Shown here: one piece after another, positions 5,427 to 6,739 of the stretch | Numbering within the stretch: position 1 is the stretch's first letter | How the letters are laid out: each line of letters opens with the position of its first letter | Assembly (NCBI GenBank): GCA_021442965.1 | Contig: JABUUX010000105.1 | Span: 1-6,739 of the forward strand | Direction of reading: 5' to 3' | DNA: 6,739 bases | DNA from: Treponema sp. | GTDB lineage: Bacteria; Spirochaetota; Spirochaetia; Treponematales; Treponemataceae | Program-made: the position numbers and the translations under genes | Notes under the pieces: model-generated | Database searches by the model: none | What the model was told of the DNA's origin: nothing | What the model saw: only the letters and a program-made list of their open reading frames with translations

Positions 5427-6728
5427 TTAACTTTTTATTTTTTCTGCCGCGGTTTCTGAAGTCATTCCTGAAAACTGCTCACGTGTCTGAAGATTTTTCA
5501 ATGTAAATGTCCCAGATGAAATTTCTTCGGCGTTCATAAGAATGCCCCATTTTACAGCTTTTGCTTCTGTTACTTTATACTGCTGGTTCATTTTTTTAGG
5601 CTCTGGAAAAACTTCAACAGCTATACCTTTGGAACGAAGTTCAGCTGCTACTTTGTGATAAACTACAACATCGTCACCATTCTGGTTAAAAATCTCTACA
5701 TCAAGGTAACTGCCTTTCTTTTCAATTTTTTCAAGCTGTTCAAGTCCCGCTATAAGGCGGTCAAGTCCGATAGATGCACCTACACCTGAAACCTTTTCTT
5801 TCATATAAAGACCTGTAAGATTATCATAACGTCCTCCTGAACATACGGAACCGATAGATGGAAGTTCATTAAGGAAAGTTTCGTAAACAACTCCAGTGTA
5901 ATAATCAAGTCCACGGGTAATACTAGGATCAAGAACATAAGTATTTTCAATACCTGAAGCCTGCATCATAGCATATATACTTTTCATGCGGAGTGTATCT
6001 TCGGCTTCTCCACCTGCCATATTTTCAATTTTAGAAAGGACTTCAAGAAAACTACCTTTTGCAGAAATGTATTCAAGGATTTTACAAGCTTTTGATTCAT
6101 CACCTGTAAATTCAACAAGTTCTTTTTTTACTTCTTCTTCACCCACTTTAGCAAGTTTATCTACAGAACGAAGAATCTCTTCTGATTTTTCAAGACAATC
6201 GATTTTTGCAAGGAAACGGTTAAAGATGCCCCGGTGATTTACACGGATAGTAACATCAGCAACACCAATTTCACAAAGGGCTGCCCTCATTACAGAAAGG
6301 ATTTCAAAATCAGATGTGGCGGAATCACTTCCAACTGTATCAATATCACACTGAACAAATTCACGGTAACGACCTTGCTGAGGTTTTTCGCCACGCCAGA
6401 CTTTAGCAATATGATAGCGTTTGAAAGGCATATAAAGTTCGGAAAAATGTTCTGCAGTAAATCGGGCAAATGGAACTGTAAGGTCAAAACGCATTGCAAC
6501 ATCACGACCGCCATTGTCTTCAAAACGGAAAACTTGTTTTTCAGTTTCACCGTTTGATTTACGAAGCAGAATATCGGTGTATTCCAAAACAGGAGTATCA
6601 ATCGGGACATAACCATAAGAACGGTATACTTTTGTAATTTTTTCAATAAGTGTGTTTCTTGTAATTTCTGATTCCGGCATAAAATCACGGAATCCTTTTA
6701 AAATACGAGGTTGAATGAGATTTTCCAT
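5427..6728 (-). CDS. hisS: Histidyl-tRNA synthetase (HisRS)
   Basis: A 433-residue class II aminoacyl-tRNA synthetase, close to the usual bacterial length, that joins histidine to tRNA-His in the cytoplasm. The N-terminus QPRILKGFRDFMPE is typical. Motif 1 lies at about 34-50 (VYRSYGYVPIDTPVLEY); motif 2 at 104-130 with the ATP-binding Arg112 and GRYREF (119-124); the histidine-specific signature RGLDYYTG at 272-279, with Arg272 in the place of the catalytic arginine; GGRYD (298-302); motif 3 GVGASIGLDRL (315-325). Residues from about 340 form the anticodon-binding domain. The wording TGVVYE after RGLDYY, and QCDID after motif 2, resembles the eukaryote/archaeal-like wing of the family more than E. 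coli. The ATG at 6728 shows no Shine-Dalgarno in the 11 bases left. It precedes rimP by 148 bases on the same strand. Confidence 0.97.
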   Translation of the reverse strand: MENLIQPRILKGFRDFMPESEITRNTLIEKITKVYRSYGYVPIDTPVLEYTDILLRKSNGETEKQVFRFEDNGGRDVAMRFDLTVPFARFTAEHFSELYMPFKRYHIAKVWRGEKPQQGRYREFVQCDIDTVGSDSATSDFEILSVMRAALCEIGVADVTIRVNHRGIFNRFLAKIDCLEKSEEILRSVDKLAKVGEEEVKKELVEFTGDESKACKILEYISAKGSFLEVLSKIENMAGGEAEDTLRMKSIYAMMQASGIENTYVLDPSITRGLDYYTGVVYETFLNELPSIGSVCSGGRYDNLTGLYMKEKVSGVGASIGLDRLIAGLEQLEKIEKKGSYLDVEIFNQNGDDVVVYHKVAAELRSKGIAVEVFPEPKKMNQQYKVTEAKAVKWGILMNAEEISSGTFTLKNLQTREQFSGMTSETAAEKIKS

Positions 6729-6739
6729 AGCAATATAAT

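Noticed and set aside
5415..5459. Short plus-strand frame starting with ATG after a GGAG in the hisS-rimP spacer
   Set aside because: It has only 14 codons, runs into the antisense of hisS, and has no visible promoter or recognisable product.

Overview
The window is a stretch of ordinary bacterial housekeeping genes in AT-rich DNA. Five protein genes lie on the minus strand and the 3' part of one tRNA gene lies on the plus strand. Read along the minus strand, from high to low coordinates, the order is hisS (histidyl-tRNA synthetase), rimP (30S maturation), nusA (transcription elongation/termination factor), infB (initiation factor IF-2) and rbfA (30S maturation). The rimP-nusA-infB-rbfA block is the classic transcription/translation operon of bacteria. 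The protein sequences and the AT-rich composition suggest a spirochaete, most likely a Treponema. That assignment rests on general resemblance, not on a search.

Layout: 1-57 holds the 3' part of a tRNA-Val(UAC) gene, followed by its own intrinsic terminator (66-93). A second hairpin with a U-run on the minus strand (123-156) ends the operon after rbfA, so the tRNA and the operon converge. From 183 to 5278 the four operon genes are packed with gaps of 8 to 21 bases, and two of the Shine-Dalgarno sequences overlap the preceding stop codon. The 148-base gap between rimP and hisS holds a promoter with a perfect TTGACA -35 box and, downstream of it, an 11-bp hairpin with a U-run just ahead of the rimP ribosome-binding site. 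hisS fills 5427-6728 and its start codon is 11 bases from the window edge.

How the genes work together: IF-2, RimP and RbfA act on the 30S subunit (initiation and maturation), NusA acts on RNA polymerase, and HisRS charges tRNA-His. The hairpin between the promoter and rimP would either end hisS transcripts, attenuate operon transcripts, or both. In E. coli the same operon has terminators upstream of rimP and NusA-dependent feedback.

I found no undescribed multi-gene system. The points most worth a second look are the leader structure before rimP, a four-cysteine zinc-ribbon-like tail on NusA, and two unusual low-complexity regions in IF-2: an Asn/Gln/Gly/Arg repeat region near the N-terminus and an Ala/Lys/Glu tail beyond the normal C-terminus.
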